Source: Microbacterium psychrotolerans
GTDB taxonomy: Bacteria; Actinomycetota; Actinomycetes; Actinomycetales; Microbacteriaceae
NCBI RefSeq assembly: GCF_031085295.1
Contig: NZ_JAVFWO010000001.1
Span: 124,001 to 188,000 of the forward strand
Direction: 5' to 3'
Length of the DNA: 64,000 nt
Under the pieces are notes generated by a model. The model worked only from the letters and a program-made list of their open reading frames with translations. It did no database searches and was not told the DNA's origin. Shown here piece by piece: positions 9,044 through 17,459 of the stretch (position 1 is the stretch's first letter; every line of letters begins with the position of its first letter). Both the position numbers and the translations under genes were made by a program.

Positions 9044-9718
9044 ATGCGACAGGTTCGCGACAACGCCCTCAGCCTCGTCTTCGGCGCCCTGTTCGTGGTC
9101 GCGCTCGTGGGGCAGTCCGTGGCCGGCTGGTTCGAGAACAACGAACGGCTGGCGCAGCACGGGATGCCGGCCGAGGCGTTCGGGGCCTTCGTGACGTCGT
9201 CGGAGTTCGTCGTCGATGTCGCCGAGAACTGGCAGTCGGAGTTCCTGCAGTTCTTCCTCTTCATCGCGGCGACGATCTGGTTCGTGCAGCGCGGCTCGCC
9301 CGAGTCGAAGAAGCCCGGTGACGAGGGCCCCGGCACCGATGAGGACCAGATGGTCGGTGAGCACGCGCAACCCGACTCCCCGTCGTGGGCGCGGGCCCGC
9401 GGCATCCGTCAGACGATCTTCTCCAACTCGCTGCTGCTCGTGATGGGAACGGTCTTCGTACTGTCGTGGCTGGCCCAGTCGCTGGCAGGCAACGTGGTGA
9501 TGAACTCGGAGAACGCCGAGCACGGACAGCCGCCCATACCGTGGGTGGAGTACCTGGGTTCGCCCGATTTCTGGAACCGGACGCTGCAGAACTGGCAATC
9601 GGAGTTCCTGGCCGTCGGCGCCATGATCGCACTGTCGATCTTCCTGCGTCAGCGCGGCTCGAGCGAGTCCAAGCCGGTCGGGCTTCCTCACCACGTCTCG
9701 GCGACGGAGAGCGAGTAG
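9044..9718 (+). CDS. DUF6766 membrane protein with internal duplication
   Basis: This 224-residue protein is built of two similar halves, about residues 1-90 and 120-215. Each half has a hydrophobic segment ending in S(V/L)AG, a polar stretch with E-HG-P, then NWQSEFL, a second hydrophobic segment and a basic-acidic RQRGS-ESK tail. Four membrane helices are likely. The two halves are joined by an acidic linker rich in Asp, Glu and Pro. It follows the 41-residue membrane peptide directly and is closed by a strong hairpin. The DUF6766 label is from memory of the family; its function is unknown. Confidence 0.75.
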   Translation: MRQVRDNALSLVFGALFVVALVGQSVAGWFENNERLAQHGMPAEAFGAFVTSSEFVVDVAENWQSEFLQFFLFIAATIWFVQRGSPESKKPGDEGPGTDEDQMVGEHAQPDSPSWARARGIRQTIFSNSLLLVMGTVFVLSWLAQSLAGNVVMNSENAEHGQPPIPWVEYLGSPDFWNRTLQNWQSEFLAVGAMIALSIFLRQRGSSESKPVGLPHHVSATESE

Positions 9719-9736
9719 GCGGGCGCCCGCACAGCC

Positions 9737-9774
9737 GAACGGGGTCGACAGCCCTCGCGCCGTCGACCCCGTTC
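9737..9774. terminator. Bidirectional terminator hairpin
   Basis: A perfect 13-bp stem (GAACGGGGTCGAC at 9737-9749, complement at 9762-9774) with a 12-base loop lies between the convergent DUF6766 and MmsB-like genes. The stem is GC-rich with no long T-run, as is usual in actinobacteria. Confidence 0.8.
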
Positions 9775-9786
9775 CGCCGCGTCTGA

Positions 9787-11022
9787 CTAGACCCCGGTGC
9801 GCCGCTTGTTGTACACGTCGAAGGCGACGGCGAGGAGGAGCACGAGGCCCTTCACGGCCTGCTGCCATTCGATGCCGATGCCCATGATCGACATGCCGTT
9901 GTTGAGCACGCCGATGATGAGACCACCGATGATCGCACCGCCGATCGTGCCCACGCCGCCCTGCACGGCCGCGCCGCCGATGAACGCCGCCGAGATCGCC
10001 TCGAGCTCGAATCCGTCACCCGCCTTGGGGCCGGCGAGGTTGAGTCGCGCCGTGAAGATGAGGCCGGCGAGAGCGGCGAGGAAGCCCATGTTCACAAAGA
10101 GCCAGAAGTCCACCCGGCGCGTCTTGATGCCGGAGAGCTCTGCGGCGTGGCGGTTGCCGCCGATGGCATAGATGTGGCGTCCGAACACCGTGCGGTTCAT
10201 GACCACGCCGTACACCAGGATCAGGATCGCCAGGATGATGAGCGTGACGGGGATGCCCTTGTAGGAGGCCAGCGCCCACGTGAACCAGCCGATGACGGCG
10301 GCGACCAGCACCAGCTTGATGATGAACCACGTGAAGGGCTCGACCTCCTGCCCGTACTTGCGACGACCCGCACGGGTGCGGACCTGCTGCACCGCGAGGG
10401 CGACGATTCCGACGGCGCCGATGAGCAGGGTGAACACGTCCGGATCGGTCTCGCCGAAGATCCCCGAGAGGAAGCCGTTGCCGAGCGCGCGGTACTCGCC
10501 GGGGAACGAGCCGATGTTCTGGTTCTGCAGCACGACCAGCGCGAGCCCGCGGAAGATGAGCATGCCCGCGAGCGTGACGATGAAGGCGGGGATGCCGGCG
10601 AAGGCGACCCAGAAGCCCTGCCACGCGCCCACCAGCGCACCGATCACGAGCGAGAGGATCACCGACAGCCACCACGGCAGTCCCCACTGGACCGCGAAGA
10701 CGCCAGAGCAAGCGCCGACGAACGCGGCGACGGAGCCCACCGACAGGTCGATGTGGCCCGCGATGATGACCATGACCATGCCGATGGCGAGAACCAGGAT
10801 GTACCCGTTCTGCACCACCAGGTTCGAGATGTTCTGCGGCCGGAGGATGATGCCGTTCGTCAGGATTGCGAACAGCGCGACGACGGCGATCAGCGCGATG
10901 AAGATGCCGTTCTTGCCGAGATCGGAGAGGACGTGACTGAGCCAGTTCGTGAACTTGTTCTCAGTGGGGTTGATGCCGGCACCGACAGCGGTGCTGCTCG
11001 TCGAGGGGTTGTTGTCTGACAT
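9787..11022 (-). CDS. mmsB: Multiple-monosaccharide ABC transporter permease (MmsB/XylH type)
   Basis: This 411-residue permease of the CUT2 class has about ten membrane helices. It carries the family stretch GHIDLSVGSVAAFVGA near residue 90 and a C-terminal GGAAVQGGVGTIGGAIIGGLIIGVLNNGM segment. Its length matches MmsB/XylH rather than the shorter RbsC. AGGAGA lies nine bases before the ATG. It is the last gene of an operon with the ATPase and ChvE-like binding protein, which together import pentoses or galactose-like sugars. The gene name follows the usual label for this three-gene set; the exact sugar is not proven. Confidence 0.88.
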   Translation of the reverse strand: MSDNNPSTSSTAVGAGINPTENKFTNWLSHVLSDLGKNGIFIALIAVVALFAILTNGIILRPQNISNLVVQNGYILVLAIGMVMVIIAGHIDLSVGSVAAFVGACSGVFAVQWGLPWWLSVILSLVIGALVGAWQGFWVAFAGIPAFIVTLAGMLIFRGLALVVLQNQNIGSFPGEYRALGNGFLSGIFGETDPDVFTLLIGAVGIVALAVQQVRTRAGRRKYGQEVEPFTWFIIKLVLVAAVIGWFTWALASYKGIPVTLIILAILILVYGVVMNRTVFGRHIYAIGGNRHAAELSGIKTRRVDFWLFVNMGFLAALAGLIFTARLNLAGPKAGDGFELEAISAAFIGGAAVQGGVGTIGGAIIGGLIIGVLNNGMSIMGIGIEWQQAVKGLVLLLAVAFDVYNKRRTGV

Positions 11023-11045
11023 GTGCGGTGTCTCCTGCGCGCGGG

Positions 11046-12572
11046 TCAGCGCGGCTTCTCCATGGTCATCAGCTTGAGGACGGATTCGGGGGTGGCGTCT
11101 TCCACCGGCAGCTCGCCGGTGATCCGGCCCTCCGACAGCGCGTAAACGCGGTCGGAGATGCCGAGCAGCTCGGGCAGCTCGGAGGAGATCACGATGATCC
11201 CCTTGCCGGATGCCGCGAGCTTGTTGATGATCGTGTAGATCTCGTACTTGGCGCCGACGTCGATTCCTCGCGTCGGCTCATCCAGGATCAGGACGTCGGG
11301 ATCCGAGTAGATCCACTTCGACAGCACGACCTTCTGCTGGTTGCCGCCGGACAGCTTGCCCGTCTTGACGAGCACGTTCGGCGCCTTGATGTTCATGCTC
11401 TTGCGGAACTCGTTGGCGACCTTGTACTCCTCGTTGTCGTCGACGAGGCCGCCCTTGGTGAGCCTGCCGAGTGACGCCATCGAGATGTTCCGCTTGATGT
11501 CCTCGATGAGGTTCAGGCCGTACGTCTTGCGGTCCTCGGTCGCATAGGCAAGGCCGTTCTGGATGGCCTCGGCGACCGTGCGCGTCTTGATCTCCTTGCC
11601 GCGCATGAAGACCCTGCCCGAGATGCGGCTGCCGTACGAGTGGCCGAACAGGCTCATCGCGAACTCGGTGCGGCCGGCGCCCATGAGACCGGCGATGCCC
11701 ACGATCTCGCCGGCACGCACCGTGAGCGAGACGTTGTCGACGACGACGCGCGAGGGGTCCTGGGGGTGGTGGGCCGTCCACTCCTCGACGCGCAGCAGCT
11801 CCTCGCCGATCTGCGGCTCGTGGTCGGGATAGCGGTGCTCGAGATCGCGACCCACCATGTCCTTGATGATGCGGTCTTCCGTCACGTCGAGCTTCGCGAT
11901 CGTCTCGATCGTCTTGCCGTCGCGGATGACGGTGACCGTGTCGGCGACCTTCTTGATCTCGTTCAGCTTGTGGCTGATGATGATCGACGTGATGCCCTGC
12001 TCCCGGAGGCTCAGGATGAGGTTGAGCAGGTGGTCGGAGTCCTCGTCGTTGAGCGCCGCGGTCGGCTCGTCGAGGATGAGGAGCTTGACCTCTTTCGACA
12101 GCGCCTTCGCGATCTCGACCAGCTGCTGCTTGCCGACGCCGATCTGATTGATCTTCGTCGTCGGGTTGTCGCGGAGTCCGACGCGCTTGAGCAGCTCGCC
12201 TGCCTCGAAGTTCGTCTTGTTCCAGTCGATCAGGCCGCCGGTCTTGCGCTCGTTGTTGAGGAAGATGTTCTCGGCGATCGAGAGGTAGGGGCTCAGCGCG
12301 AGCTCCTGGTGGATGATGACGATGCCCTTCGCCTCGCTGTCATTGAGGTTCTTGAACTCGACCTCATCGCCCGCGTAGACGATCTGACCGTCGTAGGTGC
12401 CGTGCGGGTAGACGCCCGACAGGACTTTCATGAGTGTGGACTTGCCTGCGCCGTTCTCGCCGCAGATCGCATGGATCTCGCCGCGCTGCACCTCGAAGTT
12501 GACGTTCGAGAGAGCCTTGACGCCGGGAAAGGTCTTGGTGATGCCGCGCATCTCGAGAATCGTGTTGGTCAC
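11046..12572 (-). CDS. mmsA: Multiple-monosaccharide ABC transporter ATP-binding protein (MmsA type)
   Basis: This 508-residue double-ATPase subunit of a CUT2 importer has Walker [10 protein letters not shown] at residues 38-46 and Walker [12 protein letters not shown] near 165. The second half has [12 protein letters not shown] as its signature and [14 protein letters not shown] after it. As in RbsA/XylG, the second Walker A is degenerate (GLMGAGRTE). The start is GTG with GAGGAAG about ten bases upstream. A 14-bp hairpin separates it from the upstream binding-protein gene, and the permease gene follows 23 bases later. Confidence 0.92.
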   Translation of the reverse strand: MTNTILEMRGITKTFPGVKALSNVNFEVQRGEIHAICGENGAGKSTLMKVLSGVYPHGTYDGQIVYAGDEVEFKNLNDSEAKGIVIIHQELALSPYLSIAENIFLNNERKTGGLIDWNKTNFEAGELLKRVGLRDNPTTKINQIGVGKQQLVEIAKALSKEVKLLILDEPTAALNDEDSDHLLNLILSLREQGITSIIISHKLNEIKKVADTVTVIRDGKTIETIAKLDVTEDRIIKDMVGRDLEHRYPDHEPQIGEELLRVEEWTAHHPQDPSRVVVDNVSLTVRAGEIVGIAGLMGAGRTEFAMSLFGHSYGSRISGRVFMRGKEIKTRTVAEAIQNGLAYATEDRKTYGLNLIEDIKRNISMASLGRLTKGGLVDDNEEYKVANEFRKSMNIKAPNVLVKTGKLSGGNQQKVVLSKWIYSDPDVLILDEPTRGIDVGAKYEIYTIINKLAASGKGIIVISSELPELLGISDRVYALSEGRITGELPVEDATPESVLKLMTMEKPR

Positions 12573-12618
12573 GTTTCGCCGACTTCCTCGTGGGGCTGAC
12601 AGGGGGATCGTGGTGGTG

Positions 12619-12653
12619 TCGGCGGCGGCGGGCTCGTGTCCCGCCGCCGCCGA
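12619..12653 (-). terminator. Intercistronic GC hairpin after the ChvE-like gene
   Basis: A perfect 14-bp stem (12619-12632 with 12640-12653) and seven-base loop lie between the binding-protein and ATPase genes of one operon. It probably attenuates read-through or protects the 3' end of the binding-protein mRNA. Confidence 0.65.
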
Positions 12654-12680
12654 GAATCGCTCCGGACCGGAGTGCTCGGC

Positions 12681-13805
12681 TCAGAGGCCGAGGTCCTCCT
12701 TGGTCCAGTAGCCCGAGTCGACCAGGGTCGACTCGACGTTGTCCTTGACGACCGGGACCGGCGCCAGCAGGTACGACGGCACGACCTTCACGTCGTTGTC
12801 GTACGTGTCGGTGTCGTTGACCTCCGGCTCGTCGCCGTTCAGCAGCGCGACCGCCATTCCGGCCGCGACCTTCGCCAGCTCACGGGTGTCCTTGAAGATG
12901 GTCGCGTACTGCTCCCCCGACAGGATGGCCTTGACAGAGTCGACCTCGGCGTCCTGGCCGGAGATGATCGGCCAGTCCTCGCCGACCGTGTAGCCGGCGT
13001 CGGTGAGCGCCGAGATGATGCCGCGCGAGATGCCGTCGTAGGGCGAGAGCACCGCGTCGACCTGCGTGCCGTCCGAGTAGTTGGCCGTGAGGATGTCCTC
13101 CATGCGGCTCTGGGCGGTCTCGCCGTCCCAGCGCAGCGTCGCCGCCTGCTCGATGTCGGTCTGGTCCGACTTCACGACGAGCGTGCCGTCGTCGATCAGC
13201 GGCTGCAGCACGTCCATCGCGCCGTCGAAGAAGAAGAACGCGTTGTTGTCGTCCAGCGAGCCGGCGAAGAGCTCGATGTTGAACGGGCCGGCGGGTGCGC
13301 CCTCGATCGGCGTGCCGTCGAGCTCCGTGAGGCCCAGGCCGTTCAGCAGCGTCCACGCCTGCTGCTGGCCGACCAGGAAGTTGTCGAACGTCGCGTAGTA
13401 GTCGACGTTCTCGGTGCCCTTGATGAGGCGGTCGTACGCGATGACCGGGATGTCGGCGTCGGCGGCCGTCTGCAGCACCTCCGACAGCGTCGTGCCGTCG
13501 ATGGATGCCACGATCAGCGCCTCGGCGCCCTTCGTGATCATGTTCTCGATCTGCGAGACCTGCGTGGGGATGTCGTCCTCCGCGTACTGCAGGTCGACCG
13601 AGTAGCCCTCTTCCTCGAGCGCGGCCTTGACGGCGTCGCCGTCCTGGATCCAGCGCTCCGAGCTCTTGGTCGGCATCGCGACGCCGATCAGCCCGCCGTC
13701 GCCGCTGCCGCTGCCGTCGCCTGTCGCTCCGGCCCCGCCCGCGCAGCCGGACAGCAGCAGGGCTCCCGCCGCAACCGCGGCGAACACCAACTTCTTCGCT
13801 TTCAC
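12681..13805 (-). CDS. chvE: Multiple-monosaccharide ABC transporter substrate-binding protein (ChvE-like)
   Basis: This secreted lipoprotein of about 374 residues has the lipobox LSGC near residue 20. Its periplasmic-binding fold matches the ChvE/MmsE group: [16 protein letters not shown] at the start of the mature part, [24 protein letters not shown] and VIAYDRLI, then [15 protein letters not shown]. The GTG at 13805 is chosen because AAAGGA lies six bases upstream; the ATG at 13820 has no ribosome site but overlaps the previous stop by four bases, so it remains possible. ChvE-like proteins bind arabinose, xylose, galactose or related sugars. Confidence 0.88.
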   Translation of the reverse strand: MKAKKLVFAAVAAGALLLSGCAGGAGATGDGSGSGDGGLIGVAMPTKSSERWIQDGDAVKAALEEEGYSVDLQYAEDDIPTQVSQIENMITKGAEALIVASIDGTTLSEVLQTAADADIPVIAYDRLIKGTENVDYYATFDNFLVGQQQAWTLLNGLGLTELDGTPIEGAPAGPFNIELFAGSLDDNNAFFFFDGAMDVLQPLIDDGTLVVKSDQTDIEQAATLRWDGETAQSRMEDILTANYSDGTQVDAVLSPYDGISRGIISALTDAGYTVGEDWPIISGQDAEVDSVKAILSGEQYATIFKDTRELAKVAAGMAVALLNGDEPEVNDTDTYDNDVKVVPSYLLAPVPVVKDNVESTLVDSGYWTKEDLGL

Positions 13806-13816
13806 TGTGATTCCTT

Positions 13817-14617
13817 TCATCGTGACGTCTTCGTCTTGGAGCGATATTCAGTTGTCGACTTCGAAGTTCTGGGCGAGGATGCCGCGGCGCGGGGGCCAGC
13901 CGCCCCGGCGGCGTCCGCCTGACGGGTCTGGTAGAGGCGGTCGATCACGTCGGATGCCAACGGCTCGACGGGGCCCTGCTCACGTGCGAGATGCACGATC
14001 CGGGCGATCTCCTCGGTGAAGGCGGCGAGCGTCACGGCCTCCTCCACGCCTGCTCCGACCGCGAGCACGCCTCGACGGCGCAGGAGGACGGCCCGGGCAT
14101 GGGTCTCAGCCAGCAGCTTCGCGACGGCCCGCCCGGCGTCGTCATCGTCCTCGCCGGGCGCGAGCGGCACGGCGCCGCCGAACTGCTCGGCGATGGACGA
14201 CAGCACGCAGGGGATCTCCTCGGCGCGGACCGCCCATGCGGACGCGAAGGGCGAGGCGCTCGACACGATTCCGGCGACATCCGGCTGCGCGGCGTAGACG
14301 CGGGCGTGGAGCGCGTGCTCGCCGCTCGGGCGGCCCTCGCTCCCCGGAGTGCCCTCGACGATGGCCCCGTCGAAGTCGCAGAGGACGAGGTTCTCCGGCG
14401 CGACGTCCTGTACGCGGATGCCGGCGGGCGAGATCACGAACAGGTCGACACCTGGGATGCGGCCCGAGGCGGCACCGCCTGCCGCGTGCATGGCGCCGGC
14501 CTGTGCGAGTTCGGCATGGGCGGCGGCGACATCCGCTCGGGTGCGTGCGATCGCCACCTCCGTCCGCACTCCGCTCACGTAGCGTTCGCGGAGCTCGGCG
14601 TCTCTGCCGTGCGTCAA
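13817..14617 (-). CDS. Class II aldolase/adducin-domain protein (ribulose-phosphate epimerase-like)
   Basis: This 266-residue protein is related to L-ribulose-5-phosphate 4-epimerase and fuculose aldolase. It shows [18 protein letters not shown], then [32 protein letters not shown]. The usual zinc HxH near ARVY is less clear ([10 protein letters not shown] replaces the common T-H-S-xxA), so catalysis may be altered. A TTG at 14617 is taken as start because GAGGGAG lies six bases upstream and the LacI-type operator at 14661 would otherwise fall inside the gene. Its C-terminal 35 residues are low-complexity and basic. It opens the monosaccharide transporter operon. Confidence 0.7.
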   Translation of the reverse strand: MTHGRDAELRERYVSGVRTEVAIARTRADVAAAHAELAQAGAMHAAGGAASGRIPGVDLFVISPAGIRVQDVAPENLVLCDFDGAIVEGTPGSEGRPSGEHALHARVYAAQPDVAGIVSSASPFASAWAVRAEEIPCVLSSIAEQFGGAVPLAPGEDDDDAGRAVAKLLAETHARAVLLRRRGVLAVGAGVEEAVTLAAFTEEIARIVHLAREQGPVEPLASDVIDRLYQTRQADAAGAAGPRAAASSPRTSKSTTEYRSKTKTSR

Positions 14618-14660
14618 CTGCGTCTCCCTCGTCGGATGGCTGGAACCGATGTGACGGCCG

Positions 14661-14712
14661 TGTGACCGTTCACATCGGAAAACTATAGCCATCGGCGCGA
14701 CGAAGATGTCAA
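14661..14712 (-). promoter_or_regulatory. Promoter and LacI-type operator of the monosaccharide operon
   Basis: On the minus strand TTGACA (14707-14712) and TATAGT (14682-14687) form a promoter with a 19-base spacer. The dyad TGTGAACGGTCACA (14661-14674) lies just downstream, over the likely transcription start. Similar dyads flank the neighbouring LacI gene, which supports repression by that protein. Confidence 0.6.
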
Positions 14713-14747
14713 CCCGGGATGGTCTCGAGTTCGTAACGGGCGGTGCG

Positions 14748-15761
14748 TCACACCGGCGGCGCGGTCGAGCCGCGCACGATCAGCTCCGGCGCGATCGTCG
14801 ACGGGCCCAGGCTCTGCGCGCCGTCCACGGGCCCGAGGAGAAGTTCCACGCAGCGCCGGCCCAGCTCGGCGAAATCCTGGCGCACGGTCGTCAGCGGAGG
14901 CCAGAAGTGCGCGGCCTCCGGGACGTCGTCGAACCCGACGATGCTGAGATCCCGGGGGACATCGAGACCCTCGTCGCGAGCGGCATGGATCAGGCCGAGC
15001 GCCATCTGGTCGTTGGACGAGAAGACCGCCGTGAAATCGCGGATCCGCAGCAGCTCGCGCCCGGCGTAGTAGCCGAACTCCGCGGTCCAGTCGCCGAGGA
15101 TGGGGGCCGTGGTCGGCACGTCGCTCGCGCTGAGTTCGGCCAGGAAGCCGTGCATGCGGGCCTCCGCTTCGATCCAGTCCTGCGGTCCGGCGAGGTGGTA
15201 GATGCCGCGGTGGCCCAGGCTGATCAGGTGCCGGGTGGCCAGGCGTGCTCCGGCCACCTGGTCGACGGAGAGCATGTGATCGACGTCCAGATCGGTCGAC
15301 TGCAGGGTGACGTACGGGATGTCGAGCGCCTGCGCGGCGAGCGCCCTGAACACCCGCACCTGCGGCGCGATCACGACCAGCCCCTCGATGGACTGCGCCA
15401 GGAGGTGCGCCAGCCCCGCGGGGATCGAGCGGGGATCCGACACGTCGATGTTCGCGGTGCTCACCCAGTAGCCGCGAAGCCGGGCGGCCGCCTCGATGGC
15501 GGCGATACTCGACGCGGGACCGTACATCGAGCTCGAGGCCGCGAGGATCCCGATGGTCTGCGACCTGCTCGTCACCAGCGCTCGCGCAGCCTGGTTCGGT
15601 CGGTACTTCAGGTCCGCCATCACCTGGTTGACGCGTTCGCGCGTCTCAGGGCGGACGCTCGGGTGATCGTTCAGGACGCGGGACACCGTCTGATACGAGA
15701 CGTTGGCCAGACGCGCGACATCGCGGATGCTCGGCCTGCGGGCACTGGCTTCGTCGCTCAT
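14748..15761 (-). CDS. LacI-family transcriptional regulator of the monosaccharide operon
   Basis: This 337-residue repressor has the LacI helix-turn-helix at residues about 10-35 (IRDVARLANVSYQTVSRVLN), the hinge helix YRPNQAARALVTSRS near 55-68, and a periplasmic-binding-type effector domain ending GFDDVPEAAHFWPPLTTVRQDF. It follows the same strand upstream of the aldolase-transporter operon. Dyads of the form TGTGA-N-TCACA occur before both this gene and that operon. It likely releases DNA when the imported sugar or its phosphate binds. Confidence 0.92.
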   Translation of the reverse strand: MSDEASARRPSIRDVARLANVSYQTVSRVLNDHPSVRPETRERVNQVMADLKYRPNQAARALVTSRSQTIGILAASSSMYGPASSIAAIEAAARLRGYWVSTANIDVSDPRSIPAGLAHLLAQSIEGLVVIAPQVRVFRALAAQALDIPYVTLQSTDLDVDHMLSVDQVAGARLATRHLISLGHRGIYHLAGPQDWIEAEARMHGFLAELSASDVPTTAPILGDWTAEFGYYAGRELLRIRDFTAVFSSNDQMALGLIHAARDEGLDVPRDLSIVGFDDVPEAAHFWPPLTTVRQDFAELGRRCVELLLGPVDGAQSLGPSTIAPELIVRGSTAPPV

Positions 15762-15779
15762 AGAGATTCCGTCGGAGAA

Positions 15780-15889
15780 TGTGTACGGTCACATCCAGAC
15801 TGGCACAAAAGCCGGTGAGAGAGCCACAATGACCATGTGACAGTCACATTCCGTCGGCGTCCCGCGCGCGGACTGTCACATCGTCACAT
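15780..15889. promoter_or_regulatory. Cluster of LacI-type operator sites
   Basis: Three elements resemble the dyad at 14661. They are TGTGTACGGTCACA at 15780-15793, the perfect palindrome ATGTGACAGTCACAT at 15835-15849, and two direct half-sites GTCACAT at 15875-15881 and 15883-15889. They lie between the LacI gene and the divergent hypothetical gene, so both may be controlled. Confidence 0.6.
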
Positions 15890-15905
15890 TCCGAGGAGGG
15901 CATCG

Positions 15906-16502
15906 ATGGACCTTGCGCGGTATCTTCCGCTCAGCCAGCGCGGCCGTGACGACGAGTCGGGCGTGACCGGTGACCGGCGCGTCGAGCTCGCCGCCCTCGT
16001 CCGCGGTGCTCAGCGGCTCGCGACGATCGCCGACGCATCACAACGCGACGATCTCGCCCGGGCATTCGCAGGGGACGCCGGACTCCTGGCTCTCGCCAGC
16101 CGGCCGGACTTCTCGGCGTCAGATCTCGACGGCCTGGCCGCGCAGATCGAAGCCGGCCCGCGGCGGAAGATCCCCGACCTCCAGCGCACCGTGCGCGCCC
16201 TCCTGCAGCTCGCCGATGCGGTGGGCGGCGATGCTCGCGTCGCCCCGCTCACGCTCGGCGCCGTAGCGCTCCAGGCATCCATCACGGCGCCCTTCGACCG
16301 CCGTGCCGCGATCTCGGGCCACACCGTCGTCGCCGTCGATGCGGACTGGAGCATCGGAAGGGGCCCCGAACTGCGCGGCAGCGCCGAGGGCATCGTGCGC
16401 TTCCTCCTCGGCCTCAGCGACATCCCGCCGCGTGCGCCCGGCCGTGACGAGCCGTCGGATGCGACCCCGCGTCCTGCCGACGACCCGCGTGACTTAGGCT
16501 GA
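15906..16502 (+). CDS. Hypothetical protein, 198 aa
   Basis: I do not recognise this protein. It is Ala/Arg-rich and mostly helical, starting MDLARYLPLSQRG, with no membrane segment. The C-terminal part (TVVAVDADWSIGRGPELRGSAEGIVRFLLGL) faintly recalls the C-terminal domain of mycothiol-dependent maleylpyruvate-isomerase-like proteins, but the N-terminal DinB-like part is not evident. The start at 15906 is set by GAGGAGGG upstream; an earlier frame opening would overlap the operator cluster. It is divergent from the LacI gene and shares its operators. Confidence 0.6.
   Translation: MDLARYLPLSQRGRDDESGVTGDRRVELAALVRGAQRLATIADASQRDDLARAFAGDAGLLALASRPDFSASDLDGLAAQIEAGPRRKIPDLQRTVRALLQLADAVGGDARVAPLTLGAVALQASITAPFDRRAAISGHTVVAVDADWSIGRGPELRGSAEGIVRFLLGLSDIPPRAPGRDEPSDATPRPADDPRDLG
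16495..16500 (+). promoter_or_regulatory. Putative -10 hexamer, leaderless start of the 42-aa gene
   Basis: TAGGCT stands six bases before the ATG at 16507, with no ribosome site between. Confidence 0.4.
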
Positions 16503-16506
16503 CGGG

Positions 16507-16635
16507 ATGCCGGAACCGGAAGAGGGTCGCCCTCGCGTCAGCGCCACACGAGTCGGCATCTGGGTCGTCGTCTCGGCGATCGGCGTGTATATGGTCGTGA
16601 CCGGCGTCGTGAGCGCGCTGACCTCCGGCGGCTGA
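16507..16635 (+). CDS. Small single-span membrane protein, 42 aa
   Basis: This short frame starts with a charged MPEPEEGRPRVSATR segment followed by one hydrophobic helix (about residues 17-38) and a SGG tail. It starts four bases after the upstream stop. A TANNNT-like hexamer six bases before the ATG suggests leaderless expression. The composition and codon use fit a real small membrane protein; no family is recognised. Confidence 0.5.
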   Translation: MPEPEEGRPRVSATRVGIWVVVSAIGVYMVVTGVVSALTSGG

Positions 16636-16721
16636 CCGCGTCGCAGACGGGCCGGCTCTCGCCGGTTCACACAGGATCGCATCCGAACGCAAGCCCCTCG
16701 TCGGGCGCATCCCCGGGTCCG

Positions 16722-16727
16722 TAGCCT
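16722..16727 (+). promoter_or_regulatory. Putative -10 hexamer, leaderless start of the phosphatase gene
   Basis: TAGCCT is six bases upstream of the ATG at 16734, with no Shine-Dalgarno sequence in the gap. Confidence 0.45.
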
Positions 16728-16733
16728 TGCCGC

Positions 16734-17459
16734 ATGGCGGTGGACGAACTGTGGCTCGTGCGGCACGGCGAGAGCGTCGGCAATGTCGCCGCCACACAGG
16801 CCGAGATCGACGGCGCGGAACGGATCCCGCTCGACATCCGCGACGCCGACGTGCCGCTCTCCCCCACGGGTGAGGAACAGGCGCAGGCACTCGGCCGATG
16901 GCTCGAAGAGCATCGCGACGACGTCGACCTCTTCTGGGTCTCGCCGTATGCGCGAGCGCGGCAGACCCTCGCGATCGCACTCGGGGATGCGGAGCCCGCC
17001 GTTCCCGTGACGGCCGACGAACGCCTTCGCGACCGCGAGCTCGGCGTTCTCGACCTGCTGACGCGCAGCGGCGTCGCCCGCTTCCATCCTGAGGAGACGG
17101 AGCGCAGACTCCACCTCGGCAAGTTCTACCACCGCCCGCCGGGCGGGGAGTCATGGGCCGACGTGGCGCTGCGCCTGCGGTCGTTCCTGCGCGACGGGCT
17201 CGCGCAGCCTGGCCGGCGCGCGCTGCTCGTCGCTCACGACGCGGTCGTGATGCTGCTGCTCTACATCCTGCTGCCGATGCGCGAGGAGGATCTGCTCGAC
17301 TTCGCGGCCGGGCACACCGTGCTCAACGCGTCGGTCACGCACCTCGTGCGGACCGCGGACGGATGGCGCCTGGACACCTTCGCCGACGTCACCCACCTGC
17401 AGCGCGAGGGCGCGGAGGTCACCGTCCATCCCGGGAACCCCGATGTCGAACCCGAGTGA
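16734..17459 (+). CDS. Histidine phosphatase family protein (phosphoglycerate-mutase-like)
   Basis: This 241-residue cytoplasmic enzyme of the histidine phosphatase superfamily has the catalytic RHGES at residues 10-14 (His11 is the phospho-acceptor). SPYARARQTLAIAL supplies the second Arg, an acid/base Glu lies in DRELGVLDLLTRSG, and LLVAHDAVVM carries the distal His. It probably hydrolyses a phosphomonoester; the substrate is not evident. The start appears leaderless. It overlaps the next gene by 17 bases, so the phosphatase and the NAD(P)H-hydrate dehydratase are co-translated. Confidence 0.9.
   Translation: MAVDELWLVRHGESVGNVAATQAEIDGAERIPLDIRDADVPLSPTGEEQAQALGRWLEEHRDDVDLFWVSPYARARQTLAIALGDAEPAVPVTADERLRDRELGVLDLLTRSGVARFHPEETERRLHLGKFYHRPPGGESWADVALRLRSFLRDGLAQPGRRALLVAHDAVVMLLLYILLPMREEDLLDFAAGHTVLNASVTHLVRTADGWRLDTFADVTHLQREGAEVTVHPGNPDVEPE

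Noticed and set aside
7490..9868. A 792-codon minus-strand frame over the LLM oxidoreductase and DUF6766 genes
   Set aside because: Arg/Gly/His-rich shadow translation. The plus-strand genes there have ribosome sites and family motifs.
11640..13922. Long plus-strand frames over the MmsA and ChvE genes
   Set aside because: They are antisense shadows rich in Val, Arg, Asp and Leu, without starts or motifs.
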